Positions 35,694 to 43,169 of a stretch of 64,000 nucleotides of DNA are shown piece by piece. A program made the position numbers and the translations under genes. The notes under the pieces are model-generated. The model saw nothing but the letters and a program-made list of their open reading frames with translations. It was not told the DNA's origin and ran no database searches. The stretch is taken from positions 29,143-93,142 of the forward strand of contig NZ_JAUFPS010000094.1 in NCBI RefSeq assembly GCF_030409315.1. The letters run 5' to 3'. Positions within the stretch are counted from its first letter, which is position 1, and each line of letters begins with the position of its first letter. Origin of the DNA: Mucilaginibacter flavus. Lineage in GTDB: Bacteria; Bacteroidota; Bacteroidia; Sphingobacteriales; Sphingobacteriaceae.

Positions 35694-38249
35694 ATGATTA
35701 AAAAATTTACTCCGTTATTGTTATTGCTTTGTAATGGCGGTTTGGCAAATGCGCAAAGCGTTGTAAAGCAGGATAGCGTACTGGTTAAAGTGCATGAGTC
35801 ATATAATGACGTAAGCGAAATTCACCGCGCACTGTTTGGCGAAAATTACCGTAAAGAGTGGGCCATGCCGGTAAAGTTGCCGGTTATTAAATTATCAGAA
35901 ATTCATGGCGGCTTAACTCCCGTAAAAGAGGGGGGCGGCATGGAATCCAAGTCGTTACGCTTGCAGGACAAAAGCGGTAAAGAATGGGTCTTACGCAGCG
36001 TGGAGAAAATTCCGGATAAGCTATTGCCCGAAACCCTGCGCGGAACATTCGCTATTGATTGGATAGGCGATGAGTTTAGCGGTCAGCATCCTTATTCGGC
36101 TTTAATAGTGCCCCCATTGGCAGAGGCCGCGCGGGTACCACATGCGAATCCGATTATTGGGGTAGTAGCTGCCGACCCGGCTTTGGGCCAGTTTAGCAAA
36201 AAGTTTACCAACCTGGTATGCCTGTTGGAAGAGCGCGAACCCATAGGCGAATCTGATAACACCCTTAAAATGGAGCGCGAGCTGATTAAAAGCTACGACA
36301 ACCGCGAAGACGGTATGCTTTTTTTGCGTGCCCGGATGCTTGACTTATTGATGGGCGATTGGGACCGCCATGAAGATCAATGGCGTTGGGCGGTAACCAA
36401 AGATGGTAAAGCCCGTATGTATGTGGCCGTTCCGCGTGATCGGGACCAGGTGTTTCACGTTACCGAGGGGATATTGCCCTCAATAGCTTCTTTACCATGG
36501 CTTGATCCCTTACTTGAAAATTTTGAAGGCGATATCCCCAGTATAAAATGGTCTATATTTAAAACCCGCTTTATGAAGGCGTTTCCGGATGCCCAAATAA
36601 GTTATGAAGACTGGATGAAGGCTGCCAACGATTTTGTCAAAGCCGAAACAGATGAAGTGTTAGAAGCCGGATTGAGAAGGTTACCGAAGGAAAACTACGA
36701 ATTTCGCGGCGCCGAACTATTAGCCAAATTAAAAAAACGGAGGGATAAAATCCCGGCCGCCATGTCTGAGTATTATTACTTCATCAACCGGATAGTTGAT
36801 CTGCACGCCACGGATAAGGATGAACAATTTACCATAACCGGCACCCCGGATAAAGGTTTACGCATCCTGATAGAGAAGCTAAATAAAAACGGGCAAACCA
36901 AAGGCGTATTTATGGATATGACCTACAAGCCCGATATCACCAAAGAAATTCGCTTATATACTGCCGCCGGTAACGATAAGGTAATCATTGATAATGGCAC
37001 ATCGCCCATAAAACTACGCATTGTTGATAGTACTGATGCCAAAGCTTTTACGGTAAAGCAATCAGTTAATAAAGTACGGGTTTATGGCCCTAAGGATAGC
37101 ACCAGTTTTACAGGCGATGTGAATAGCCTGAGCAAGCATCTATCGCGCGATACGGCAAACAGCATTTTTCAGCCTACCAACCTTTACAATAAATGGATGC
37201 CTTTGGCTAACGGTGCCATTAATGCCGATGACGGTTTTTTATTGGGCCTTGGGTTTAAGTATACCGGTTACGATGGTTTCAGAAAAAGGCCATATTCAAC
37301 AGTACAACAATTGATGTTAACCCACTCATTTGGTACCGAAGCATTCCGTATTAATTACGATGCGGAGTGGATTGAAGCCATCGGAAAGGCAGATATCACC
37401 ATTCATACCCTGGTAGAGGCCCCGGATAATACCATGAACTTTTTTGGTCGCGGTAACGAAACTGTGCTTGATAAAACCGGCGATTTCCATAAATTTTACC
37501 GGGCAAGGTTTGATACCTATAACTTTGATCCAGCGTTGCGCTGGCATACAGGTAAAGGTAGTACGTTTAGTTTTGGTCCTTCATTTCAGTATTATCGCAT
37601 GGATATTAATGACAATGTTGGCCGTTTTATTAAGCAAACTTCGCTTATTAATTCATATGATAGTTTGACTACTAACCAAAGTAAAGCCCATTTAGGGTTG
37701 ATAGCCCATTATGTAAGTAATAAAAGGAATAGTGATCTATTCCCTTCAAAGGGCTTTTATTTTGATTTGAATGTAACGGGTTATAAAGGTCTTAATACTT
37801 ATTCACGTTCATATGCTCAAATTAAAACCGAGTTTACCTACTACTTAAGAATAGATACCAGCTCAAAAGTGGTTTTTTCTGATAGGATTGGTGGCGGTGT
37901 AAGTCTGGGTAGCCCAGCGTTTTACCAATCAATGTTTTTAGGCGGGCAGGGTAACTTGTTAGGCTTTTTAAAGAACCGTTTTGCCGGCCAACACATGATT
38001 TATAATAACCTGCAGGGTAGGGTAAAGCTGGCTAATATTCCCGGATATATTTTGCCCGGCCAGCTGGGCCTTAGCGGTTTTTATGATGTAGGCCGCGTTT
38101 GGGTAAGCGATGAGCATTCAGATAAAATTCACCAGGGTATAGGCGGCGGTCTTTATTTTGCGCCGGCCAGCTTAACGGTGCTACAGGTTTTGGCCGCTCA
38201 CTCAGATGAGGGATGGTATCCTTACATCGCGTTTAATTTCAGATTTTAA
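35694..38249 (+). CDS. Outer-membrane Omp85-like barrel with kinase-like N-terminal region
   Basis: 851 residues, signal peptide 1-20 (ending ANAQ). Residues about 70-400 hold a region with LRLQDKSGKEWVLRSVEK, an all-helical part with DLLMGDWDRHEDQWRW (Asp222, Asp224, His226), and MYVAVPRDRDQVF (Asp249, Asp251). The DWDRH block followed by a D-x-D resembles the catalytic and metal loops of HipA/Fam20/CotH-type atypical kinases. Residues about 500-851 are a beta-barrel with the Omp85-like GGQGNLLGFLKNRFAG and a final aromatic FNFRF. Whether the kinase-like part is active is unknown. The preceding Pycsar-like gene may be cotranscribed. Confidence 0.75.
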   Translation: MIKKFTPLLLLLCNGGLANAQSVVKQDSVLVKVHESYNDVSEIHRALFGENYRKEWAMPVKLPVIKLSEIHGGLTPVKEGGGMESKSLRLQDKSGKEWVLRSVEKIPDKLLPETLRGTFAIDWIGDEFSGQHPYSALIVPPLAEAARVPHANPIIGVVAADPALGQFSKKFTNLVCLLEEREPIGESDNTLKMERELIKSYDNREDGMLFLRARMLDLLMGDWDRHEDQWRWAVTKDGKARMYVAVPRDRDQVFHVTEGILPSIASLPWLDPLLENFEGDIPSIKWSIFKTRFMKAFPDAQISYEDWMKAANDFVKAETDEVLEAGLRRLPKENYEFRGAELLAKLKKRRDKIPAAMSEYYYFINRIVDLHATDKDEQFTITGTPDKGLRILIEKLNKNGQTKGVFMDMTYKPDITKEIRLYTAAGNDKVIIDNGTSPIKLRIVDSTDAKAFTVKQSVNKVRVYGPKDSTSFTGDVNSLSKHLSRDTANSIFQPTNLYNKWMPLANGAINADDGFLLGLGFKYTGYDGFRKRPYSTVQQLMLTHSFGTEAFRINYDAEWIEAIGKADITIHTLVEAPDNTMNFFGRGNETVLDKTGDFHKFYRARFDTYNFDPALRWHTGKGSTFSFGPSFQYYRMDINDNVGRFIKQTSLINSYDSLTTNQSKAHLGLIAHYVSNKRNSDLFPSKGFYFDLNVTGYKGLNTYSRSYAQIKTEFTYYLRIDTSSKVVFSDRIGGGVSLGSPAFYQSMFLGGQGNLLGFLKNRFAGQHMIYNNLQGRVKLANIPGYILPGQLGLSGFYDVGRVWVSDEHSDKIHQGIGGGLYFAPASLTVLQVLAAHSDEGWYPYIAFNFRF

Positions 38250-38255
38250 TGTAAT

Positions 38256-38308
38256 ATCATCTAACAGGAAAGGGGCATCGTAAGTGTGTCCCTCTCCTGT
38301 TAGATGAT
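38256..38308. terminator. Bidirectional terminator
   Basis: 14-base-pair perfect stem (ATCATCTAACAGGA and inverse at 38295-38308) between convergent genes. Confidence 0.88.
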
Positions 38309-38316
38309 GTTGTAAA

Positions 38317-38892
38317 TTATTTCACGGCTAAAGCATAAGCCACTCTTAAGCCAATAAAGTTAAGTTTACTATTATCAACCAGGTTATCAAATTTGGTTGT
38401 ACGCTCGTACCTCACACCCGCGTCAATATAACTTTGCCCTGCAAGATGAAACTGCCAGCCAACCTGTGGTGTGTACAAAAACACTGTTGATTTTTCAAAA
38501 CCAGTTTCGTGTTTGTTTAAAAGGAAGCCGGCACCTGCATCGGCTTGTACATAAAAACTGCTTACCGGAAAGTATTTTATACCAGCCATGGCGGGTAACA
38601 AGTGAATGTTTGTGGCATCAAAGCCGGTACCGTTAATATTGTTTTTGCCAAACACGTTGGTATATCCGGCATTAACCGTAACATATACCTGGTGGGCTAC
38701 AGGAATATCTGCCTGTAAAGATGTGCCGGTTGACCATTTATAGGTATTTTTAAAGCCCCCGACACCAATGCCGCCTTCCTGGCCTATGCTGTACACAACA
38801 CCTTGCGGGGCCGCGCTGTTTTGTGCTTTTGCGCTTATAGCGCATGCTGATAATCCTAATACAATAGCAATAGTTTTGATTGAATTTTTCAT
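38317..38892 (-). CDS. Small outer-membrane beta-barrel protein
   Basis: 191 residues, signal peptide 1-23 (ending AKAQ). Alternating hydrophobic strands throughout (QEGGIGVGGFKNTYKW, VYVTVNAGYTNVFG, FYVQADAGAGFLL, YIDAGVRYE) and a C-terminal FIGLRVAYALAVK give an eight-strand barrel of the OmpA/OmpW-like porin-family type. Its start is 30 bases after the stop of a 58-codon gene, and both probably come from the sigma-54-type promoter at 39135-39150. Function unknown, perhaps an envelope-stress barrel. Confidence 0.85.
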   Translation of the reverse strand: MKNSIKTIAIVLGLSACAISAKAQNSAAPQGVVYSIGQEGGIGVGGFKNTYKWSTGTSLQADIPVAHQVYVTVNAGYTNVFGKNNINGTGFDATNIHLLPAMAGIKYFPVSSFYVQADAGAGFLLNKHETGFEKSTVFLYTPQVGWQFHLAGQSYIDAGVRYERTTKFDNLVDNSKLNFIGLRVAYALAVK

Positions 38893-38922
38893 GGTTTTAA
38901 TGTTAAAATGTTTAATAGATTA

Positions 38923-39099
38923 TTATTTGTAAAAAGTGTAAAGCAGTTCTATGGCGTACAGGTAAATGCTGAACAGATTGATCCTGACTGGCCTAAAATT
39001 AGCCGGGCGTTCGACTGTTAATTTGTTTATTCCCCTACCTAAATTCAGGTCCCTGAAAAAATTGGTTGCTGTATTGGTGATGATTTTTAAGTTTTGCAT
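38923..39099 (-). CDS. Small protein, 58 residues, unrecognised
   Basis: Begins MQNLKIITNTATNFFRDL and ends in the hydrophobic NLFSIYLYAIELLYTFYK. No family recognised. Support comes from context: an ATG 36 bases downstream of a GG-N10-GC promoter (39135-39150), an intact frame to TAA, and a barrel gene starting 30 bases after the stop. Lysine- and arginine-rich middle (GRGINKLTVERPANFRPVRI) with an amphipathic or membrane-seeking end. Could be a peripheral inner-membrane peptide or a leader for the barrel gene. Confidence 0.5.
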   Translation of the reverse strand: MQNLKIITNTATNFFRDLNLGRGINKLTVERPANFRPVRINLFSIYLYAIELLYTFYK

Positions 39100-39134
39100 A
39101 ACATTTTGTTTTATAGTAGATATGTTAGGCAGTT

Positions 39135-39150
39135 TGCATTATTGATGCCA
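39135..39150 (-). promoter_or_regulatory. Sigma-54-type promoter P2
   Basis: Minus strand reads TGGCATCAATAATGCA: GG and GC ten bases apart, close to the RpoN consensus TGGCACG-N4-TTGCA. Predicted start about 39124, giving a leader of about 25 bases. Confidence 0.7.
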
Positions 39151-39194
39151 TTGTATTAAGTATTTGATTATTAGTTATTTGTGTAGTTTTTGAA

Positions 39195-39228
39195 TCGAGA
39201 ATTCTCTCTCTATTTCGAGAATTGGCGA
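39195..39228 (-). promoter_or_regulatory. Candidate activator sites upstream of P2
   Basis: TTCGAGAATTGGCGA (39214-39228, plus-strand reading) lies 64 bases upstream of P2; a half copy TCGAGAATT starts at 39195, 20 bases away. The first resembles the box at 39692-39707 (13 of 15 bases). Confidence 0.6.
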
Positions 39229-39350
39229 TTTTGTTACGATATTTAGACAGCGTGCGCTTTTGCGGAGTGAGGAAAAAATGAGTTGGTATTTGTCTCTGAA
39301 AAAGGAATAGTAATATGTGGGATATTGGTTGTAGGGTATATGAAAAAGAA

Positions 39351-39378
39351 AAGACCGCATTTGTTGAAATGCGGTCTT
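39351..39378 (-). terminator. Terminator of the 42-codon gene
   Basis: AAGACCGCATTT and its exact inverse around GTTG; on the minus strand followed by TTCTTTTTC. Confidence 0.85.
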
Positions 39379-39452
39379 CATGTTAATATAGGTGCGGTAG
39401 TAGGGCAGTTATGTCAAGTAATCTTTTTACTATTTAAGCGGATGTAAGAAGC

Positions 39453-39581
39453 TCAATCCCTGTATTTGTCCCATTCTTCCAATTGATCCTGTAAATCTTT
39501 TTGAGGTGCAATTACATACACCAGTGCCAGCAGGCAGCAAAGCAATATTGCTCTTGTGATTAAAAATATAAATACTTCCAT
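39453..39581 (-). CDS. Small single-pass membrane protein, 42 residues
   Basis: Begins MEVFIFLITRAILLCCLLAL, continues VYVIAPQKDL and ends in the charged QDQLEEWDKYRD. One membrane helix (about 3-25) with a short acidic tail. Not recognised as a known family. It has its own sigma-54-type promoter 33 bases upstream, an A-rich leader and its own terminator (39351-39378), so it forms a complete transcription unit. By size and promoter type it recalls small envelope-stress peptides; that is inference. Confidence 0.65.
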   Translation of the reverse strand: MEVFIFLITRAILLCCLLALVYVIAPQKDLQDQLEEWDKYRD

Positions 39582-39613
39582 GGTTGATAGTTTTTTTTGT
39601 TTACATCGTCTTT

Positions 39614-39629
39614 TGCATACAACGTGCCA
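39614..39629 (-). promoter_or_regulatory. Sigma-54-type promoter P1
   Basis: Minus strand reads TGGCACGTTGTATGCA: matches TGGCACG-N4-TTGCA at all but one base, GG and GC ten bases apart. Predicted start about 39603, leader about 22 bases to the ATG at 39581. Confidence 0.8.
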
Positions 39630-39691
39630 TGGTGTTAACTTTTTGATTGTTAGTGTTTTATGATTTATTCTTGATTTTTAAGATACGATAT

Positions 39692-39707
39692 TTCGGCGAT
39701 TGGCGAA
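39692..39707 (-). promoter_or_regulatory. Candidate activator (UAS) site upstream of P1
   Basis: Plus-strand reading TTCGGCGATTGGCGAA, an inverted repeat TTCG-N8-CGAA, about 90-104 bases upstream of the predicted start; 63 bases from P1, the same offset as the related box at P2. Confidence 0.65.
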
Positions 39708-39860
39708 CGAAAGTGCGGTATTTAGATGGAGTTTGTAATTTGTAAAGCACTGTAAGTGAGGTATAAGGATTTGATTTAGCAGAGACACCCTCAAAAGCAA
39801 TCTAAAATAATTTTTTGCGTAGATATTATGGTATTAGCAGCCGGCTATGTTTAAAAACAA

Positions 39861-39898
39861 AGCCCGGTGCAGTGTTTATTTAAACGCTGCACCGGGCT
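39861..39898 (-). terminator. Terminator of the GH127 gene
   Basis: AGCCCGGTGCAG and CTGCACCGGGCT pair (one bulge near the loop); minus strand continues TTTGTTTTTAAA. Confidence 0.88.
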
Positions 39899-39934
39899 GG
39901 TATTTATACTAAGCTCTGTTGTATATCGCCGGGG

Positions 39935-42334
39935 TTATTTAACAGCCCATTCATGGATGCCGGCAGAGTTATCTTTAGGCAATTGTATCACCATTTTTAA
40001 AGCTGTTGTGTTTACCGGCTCAAAGCTAACGGTGTTGAAGCTGTCTTTACTTATGGTATACGGCGTTGTGTTTTTTACCGGAAGCCACTGGTCATCTTTT
40101 TTATAAAATACCTGGTACGATACCGGGATACGGCAACCGCCCCATGGGCCATCGTCAAACCAGTAAACTTTTGATTCGCTTACGGTGTGGGCCGCGTCAA
40201 AATCGTATTGAACATATTCGCTGGTATCTTTAGCAGGCCACCAGTGCAGGAAAGGGTAGCTATTATCGGCCGAACTGGCCGGCTCATACTGATCTTTGAT
40301 AGAGGCGAACATCTTTTTGTTTTTTAAAGATGCGCTTACTTTACTGGTACTGGCAATGGTTGGCGCGGGCTGCGGTCTTGATGCCGATGCCTCATAAGGA
40401 ATCCAAACCGTCATTTCGCTTGGCCCACGGTTAGCCCATGCATAGTAGGGGATGGCCTTTACTTGCTGATTGGTTTCGGTAAGGTTAGTGCTGTTGAGCT
40501 GTCTTTTGGTGCCTTTACCTTCGGTGCTAATCACGTCCACACCATTGAGCAGGTCGGCCTGGTAATTGGCGTTGGCAATGGCGTCTTTATCAATCATAAT
40601 GTTTTGAACCAGGCTATCGCGGTTATCTGGTCCTTCCAGGCAGTATACTATTGGTCCGCGTTCAAATGCAAACCTGCTTTTATCATCTTTAACCTGGCTG
40701 TTAGCCAAAACTTTTTCGGTTTCCATGGGCAGGTTCAGGGTAACCTTGTCGCCCTTTTTCCAGCTGCGTTTTATTACAGCATAACCTTTTTCGTTTACAA
40801 ACGACGTTGCCTTGCCGTTAACTAACAGGATAACAGGTAAAGGTTTATTATTCATAAAGGTATAAAGATCACCGGGAACAGGTTTTTGTTGTGCCCAGCC
40901 AGGGATGCGCACCCTTAATGTAAATGCCGATGTTTTAGCAGGATTAAGGGTAATATCAACCTTGCCCTTCCATGGGTAATCTGTGGCTTGTACAATGTTT
41001 ACATTGCCCGATGTTAGTTTGATAGTACTGCTATTGCTCATAAAAAGGTTAACATATAGGTCATTTTTGTTTTTGGCATATACATAGCCGGGTAATGATG
41101 GTAAAAAACGGGTCATGTTGCTAATGCAGCAAGCACAGCTAATCCATGCGCTACGCTGATGCTGGTTCATGGAGGCGAGCGGGTTGGGGTAAAAAAAGCG
41201 GTCGCCGCTTAAAGATACGCCCGATAGTAAACCGTTGTATAGAGTGCGCTCCAATACGTCGATGTATTTAGATTCGCCATGAAGCAAAAACATGCGGTTA
41301 TTCCAGTACACATTACCAATAGCCGCACAGGTTTCGGCATAGGCCGACATGTTGGGTAACTGGTAGGCATCGCCAAAAGCCTCACCATTGCCGGTTGCCC
41401 CAATGCCGCCGGTGATGTACAGCTTTTTATTAACCACATCGCCCCAGATATCGTCAATAGCCGTAAGGTATTTGGTATCACCGGTTAAAGCGGCAATATC
41501 GGCCATTCCGGTGTACATGTAGGCCGCGCGTACAGCATGCCCTTCTGCCTGGTGCTGGTCAACCACTTTTTTATCGGCCTGGTTATAAGCATCGCCTTTA
41601 GGTCCACGCACATCTAAAAAGAATTTAGCCAGATCAAGGTATTGTTTATTGCCGGTAACCCGGTACATTTTTGATAAGCCAATCTCCACAATCTGGTGGC
41701 CCGGGTATTCTTCAATTTTGCCCGGTCCGAAGGTTTTTACCAGTAAATCGGCGTTTTTTATGGCTATGTTAAGCAGGGTACGTTTGCCAGTAGCCTGGTA
41801 ATGGGCAACAGCAGCTTCATACAGGTGCCCGCAATCATATAACTCATGGCTTAATATTTCTTCATTTACCCAGCGTTTATCGCCTATCCATTCATGGGGC
41901 TTTTTGGCGTGAACGGTGCGGAAGGTATACAGGTAGCCATCGGGTTCCTGGGCAGCCCCAATAATGTTTATGAGTGTATCAATGTATCTATCCAGTTCGG
42001 GGTTCTTTTTGTTTTGCATGGAGTAGGATGCACCCTCTATGGCCTTATAAACATCGGTATCATCAAATGGGAATTCACTTAGCTTATCGCCATCTAACTG
42101 TTTGGCGGCCCGCAAAAAATTATCCATGCGGCCATTCTTTTTGCATTGTTCAAGCACGTAGGGAATGGTTACATTGGCGTTCACCTCCATTTTGGGCTGC
42201 CAAAAACTATCCGTAACCTTAACACTGGTAAATGCCACAGGTTGTATTGGATAATCTTTTTGCTGCGCGAATACGCTTGCGCAAAAACTTAATGATATTG
42301 AAAATAAAGCGGAAACTTTAACTAAGCTGGCCAT
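39935..42334 (-). CDS. GH127 family beta-L-arabinofuranosidase-like enzyme
   Basis: 799 residues, signal peptide ending VFAQ at 24. Alpha/alpha-barrel blocks of GH127 (DUF1680): EGHAVRAAYMYTGMADIAAL, ITGGIGATGNGEAFGDAYQLPN, AYAETCAAIGN and the cysteine motif ISCACCISN (C400, C402, C403), where GH127 enzymes have the zinc-bound nucleophile Cys pair. After a beta-sandwich, residues about 660-799 form a CBM32-like jelly roll (SKVYWFDDGPWGGCRIPVSYQVFYKKDDQW). It would remove beta-L-Araf, or a related sugar, from plant glycans. Single gene with terminator at 39861-39898. Confidence 0.9.
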   Translation of the reverse strand: MASLVKVSALFSISLSFCASVFAQQKDYPIQPVAFTSVKVTDSFWQPKMEVNANVTIPYVLEQCKKNGRMDNFLRAAKQLDGDKLSEFPFDDTDVYKAIEGASYSMQNKKNPELDRYIDTLINIIGAAQEPDGYLYTFRTVHAKKPHEWIGDKRWVNEEILSHELYDCGHLYEAAVAHYQATGKRTLLNIAIKNADLLVKTFGPGKIEEYPGHQIVEIGLSKMYRVTGNKQYLDLAKFFLDVRGPKGDAYNQADKKVVDQHQAEGHAVRAAYMYTGMADIAALTGDTKYLTAIDDIWGDVVNKKLYITGGIGATGNGEAFGDAYQLPNMSAYAETCAAIGNVYWNNRMFLLHGESKYIDVLERTLYNGLLSGVSLSGDRFFYPNPLASMNQHQRSAWISCACCISNMTRFLPSLPGYVYAKNKNDLYVNLFMSNSSTIKLTSGNVNIVQATDYPWKGKVDITLNPAKTSAFTLRVRIPGWAQQKPVPGDLYTFMNNKPLPVILLVNGKATSFVNEKGYAVIKRSWKKGDKVTLNLPMETEKVLANSQVKDDKSRFAFERGPIVYCLEGPDNRDSLVQNIMIDKDAIANANYQADLLNGVDVISTEGKGTKRQLNSTNLTETNQQVKAIPYYAWANRGPSEMTVWIPYEASASRPQPAPTIASTSKVSASLKNKKMFASIKDQYEPASSADNSYPFLHWWPAKDTSEYVQYDFDAAHTVSESKVYWFDDGPWGGCRIPVSYQVFYKKDDQWLPVKNTTPYTISKDSFNTVSFEPVNTTALKMVIQLPKDNSAGIHEWAVK

Positions 42335-42338
42335 TGGT

Positions 42339-42367
42339 TACATTTATGTTATCAAAATATAAATGTA
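42339..42367 (-). promoter_or_regulatory. Inverted repeat just upstream of GH127
   Basis: TACATTTA (42339-42346) and TAAATGTA (42360-42367), 13 bases apart, ending 4 bases before the start codon. Possible operator or leader hairpin. Confidence 0.4.
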
Positions 42368-42463
42368 CCGCGTAGCAGGCAATAATTATACACCATAACT
42401 TGCCGCTGATAGCAAGATATTAACTGTTTTGGATGGAGGGAGAAGTTAGCGGAGTAATTTGCG

Positions 42464-42501
42464 AAAAAACTGATCATAAACACATTTATGATCAGTTTTT
42501 A
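42464..42501 (-). terminator. Terminator of the RRM gene
   Basis: AAAAACTGATCATAAA and its inverse around CACA; lies 10 bases after the RRM stop. Runs of A and T on both sides make it work in both directions. Confidence 0.85.
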
Positions 42502-42510
42502 ATAATTTTA

Positions 42511-42912
42511 TCAGATAGCCCGTCGTGGTCTTTTAGCCTTTGCAGGTTCTGATGCTGATGATGAGTTTCTGAAGTTATTACCGCCTCTGTTATTATTATT
42601 GCCGTAATTACTATTGCCGCGGTTATTGTTATTGCCAAAGCTTTTGCGTGGTGGCGGTTGTTTAACGTAGGTTTCTTCGTTTATTTTAACATTTAAAACC
42701 CTATCGCCCATGGGGGTGCCATCCAATGCTATTACCGTATTTTCGGCTCCTTCGCGGTCTTTCATTTCCAGGAAGGCGTAACCTTTGCATATTCTTGTTT
42801 TTTTATCACGCACAATTTTAATGGTACTTACTTCACCATGTAAGTTCACCATTTTAACCAGGTCCAGTTCGGTCATGTCCAAAGGGAATCCCCCGACAAA
42901 TAATTTCACCAT
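42511..42912 (-). CDS. RRM-type RNA-binding protein with Asn/Gly-rich tail
   Basis: 133 residues. One RRM (1-80): RNP2 LFVGGF (4-9) and RNP1 KGYAFLEM (43-50) with the RNA-stacking aromatics. Residues 92-115 are low-complexity, GNNNNRGNSNYGNNNNRGG, then a basic end PAKAKRPRRAI. Such small RRM proteins are common in Bacteroidota and cyanobacteria and bind single-stranded RNA, often after cold shock. The AT-rich leader upstream (42913-43169) is long, as in cold-induced genes. The tail could drive condensation; inference only. Confidence 0.92.
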   Translation of the reverse strand: MVKLFVGGFPLDMTELDLVKMVNLHGEVSTIKIVRDKKTRICKGYAFLEMKDREGAENTVIALDGTPMGDRVLNVKINEETYVKQPPPRKSFGNNNNRGNSNYGNNNNRGGNNFRNSSSASEPAKAKRPRRAI

Positions 42913-43169
42913 TATAAGTTTTGTTCTATTTTTTTTTATTGTAAACCAACAGACATACTTTTCGTTTTAGTACATCCAATAAAATTCACAGGTTTTTTTG
43001 GCAATCATACGATAAAAGATTCTATCTTCTATCACATAATTAAAGTTACACATAAAAAATACAATCTGTAGCTTTATTTAAAGCATATTGACAAAAATAA
43101 GGCTATTTTTAACACGCTATAATACCTGTTTAAACAAGTATTATAGCTGGAAATTTAAACTACCTATCT

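Noticed and set aside
39175..39381. 68-codon minus-strand frame
   Set aside because: Runs through a terminator and the activator-site region; no family, poor codon pattern.
39603..39632. Nine-codon leader ATG on the minus strand at 39632
   Set aside because: It overlaps the P1 promoter itself and so lies upstream of the predicted transcription start.
43088..43124. TTGACA...TATAAT before GH3
   Set aside because: Spacer is 24 bases, too long for a sigma-70 promoter, and Bacteroidota use a different consensus.
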